DNA from: Brachyhypopomus gauderio
Taxonomy: Eukaryota > Chordata > Actinopteri > Gymnotiformes > Hypopomidae
Assembly: GCF_052324685.1 (NCBI RefSeq)
Contig: NW_027506963.1
Coordinates: 186,001-250,000 of the forward strand
Reading direction: 5' to 3'
Length of the DNA: 64,000 nucleotides
Under the pieces are notes generated by a model. That model saw only the letters and a program-made list of their open reading frames with translations, did not search any database and had not been told where the DNA came from. This document shows positions 63,877 to 64,000 of the stretch, in pieces; positions within the stretch are counted from its first letter, which is position 1, and each line of letters begins with the position of its first letter. Made by a program: the position numbers and the translations under genes.

Positions 63877-64000
63877 TGTTGAGACATGTGTATGATTGAC
63901 ATGTGATGTATTCTGTAATGTATATCTGTTCACACCACAAGGGGAAGTTATCAATTTGATGGTTGTAATATGACTGGTGACGTCACACCCCATACATACA
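63877..64000 (+). mobile_element. copia 3' LTR, start (continues past the window)
   Basis: After the purine tract aagtgggag the LTR begins tgttgagacatgtg and runs to the end of the window (ccccatacataca). Confidence 0.7.

Overview
The window is nuclear DNA from a ray-finned fish. The evidence is spliced vertebrate genes with short introns, teleost-type repeats (L2/Maui-like LINEs, a V-SINE-like element, Tc1/mariner, many hAT elements with 8-bp target duplications, a Ty1/copia element) and abundant CA/GT and TA microsatellites. There is no prokaryotic operon structure, rRNA, free-standing tRNA or CRISPR array. The species cannot be named from sequence alone.

Region 1 (about 1.9-9.3 kb, + strand) holds a split gene of the translation initiation factor eIF4G family. 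It has a TATA promoter, a non-coding first exon and at least 14 coding exons that join in phase up to position 9096 (about 770 codons). One N-terminal Tyr/Pro/Gln-rich exon is triplicated with its intron. The PABP-binding-type segment and the MIF4G domain are present. I found no exon for the eIF4E-binding region between them, nor the C-terminal MA3/W2 domains. Two local lesions, a lost splice donor and a 1-nt frameshift, each have a possible in-frame splicing bypass. A partial copy of the two central MIF4G exons lies at 12.2-13.2 kb.

Region 2 (13.3-20.4 kb) is transposon-dense: a LINE with RT, split by a SINE that has a 14-bp target duplication; a decayed hAT-like transposase with a coiled-coil tail; and a 0.84-kb hAT element with a perfect 8-bp target duplication.

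Region 3 (20.4-57.6 kb) is a direct segmental duplication. Both units carry, on the - strand, a gene of the acyl-CoA thioesterase / bile-acid-CoA:amino-acid N-acyltransferase (BAAT/ACOT) family. Copy A (24.1-37.1 kb) keeps its N-terminal exon and four C-terminal exons but has lost or wrecked the middle. Copy B (45.5-57.6 kb) keeps eight exons, including the Ser, Asp and His regions of the hydrolase triad, but its exon 5/6 junction is out of frame. The two units are natural controls for each other: at least five elements are present only in A and at least one (Tc1) only in B, with the empty sites readable in the sister copy. Between the units lie a 1,309-bp tandem array (2.7 near-identical copies) and an unrecognised small + strand gene at 41.4-43.4 kb.

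Region 4 (57.6-64 kb) is repeats: a truncated Tc1, hAT elements in a TA tract, a three-level nest (solo LTR inside hAT inside hAT) and a Ty1/copia element. The copia primer-binding site matches the anticodon arm of initiator tRNA-Met. Its protease/integrase region is deleted, and its RT/RNase H remains as broken frames running to the window end.
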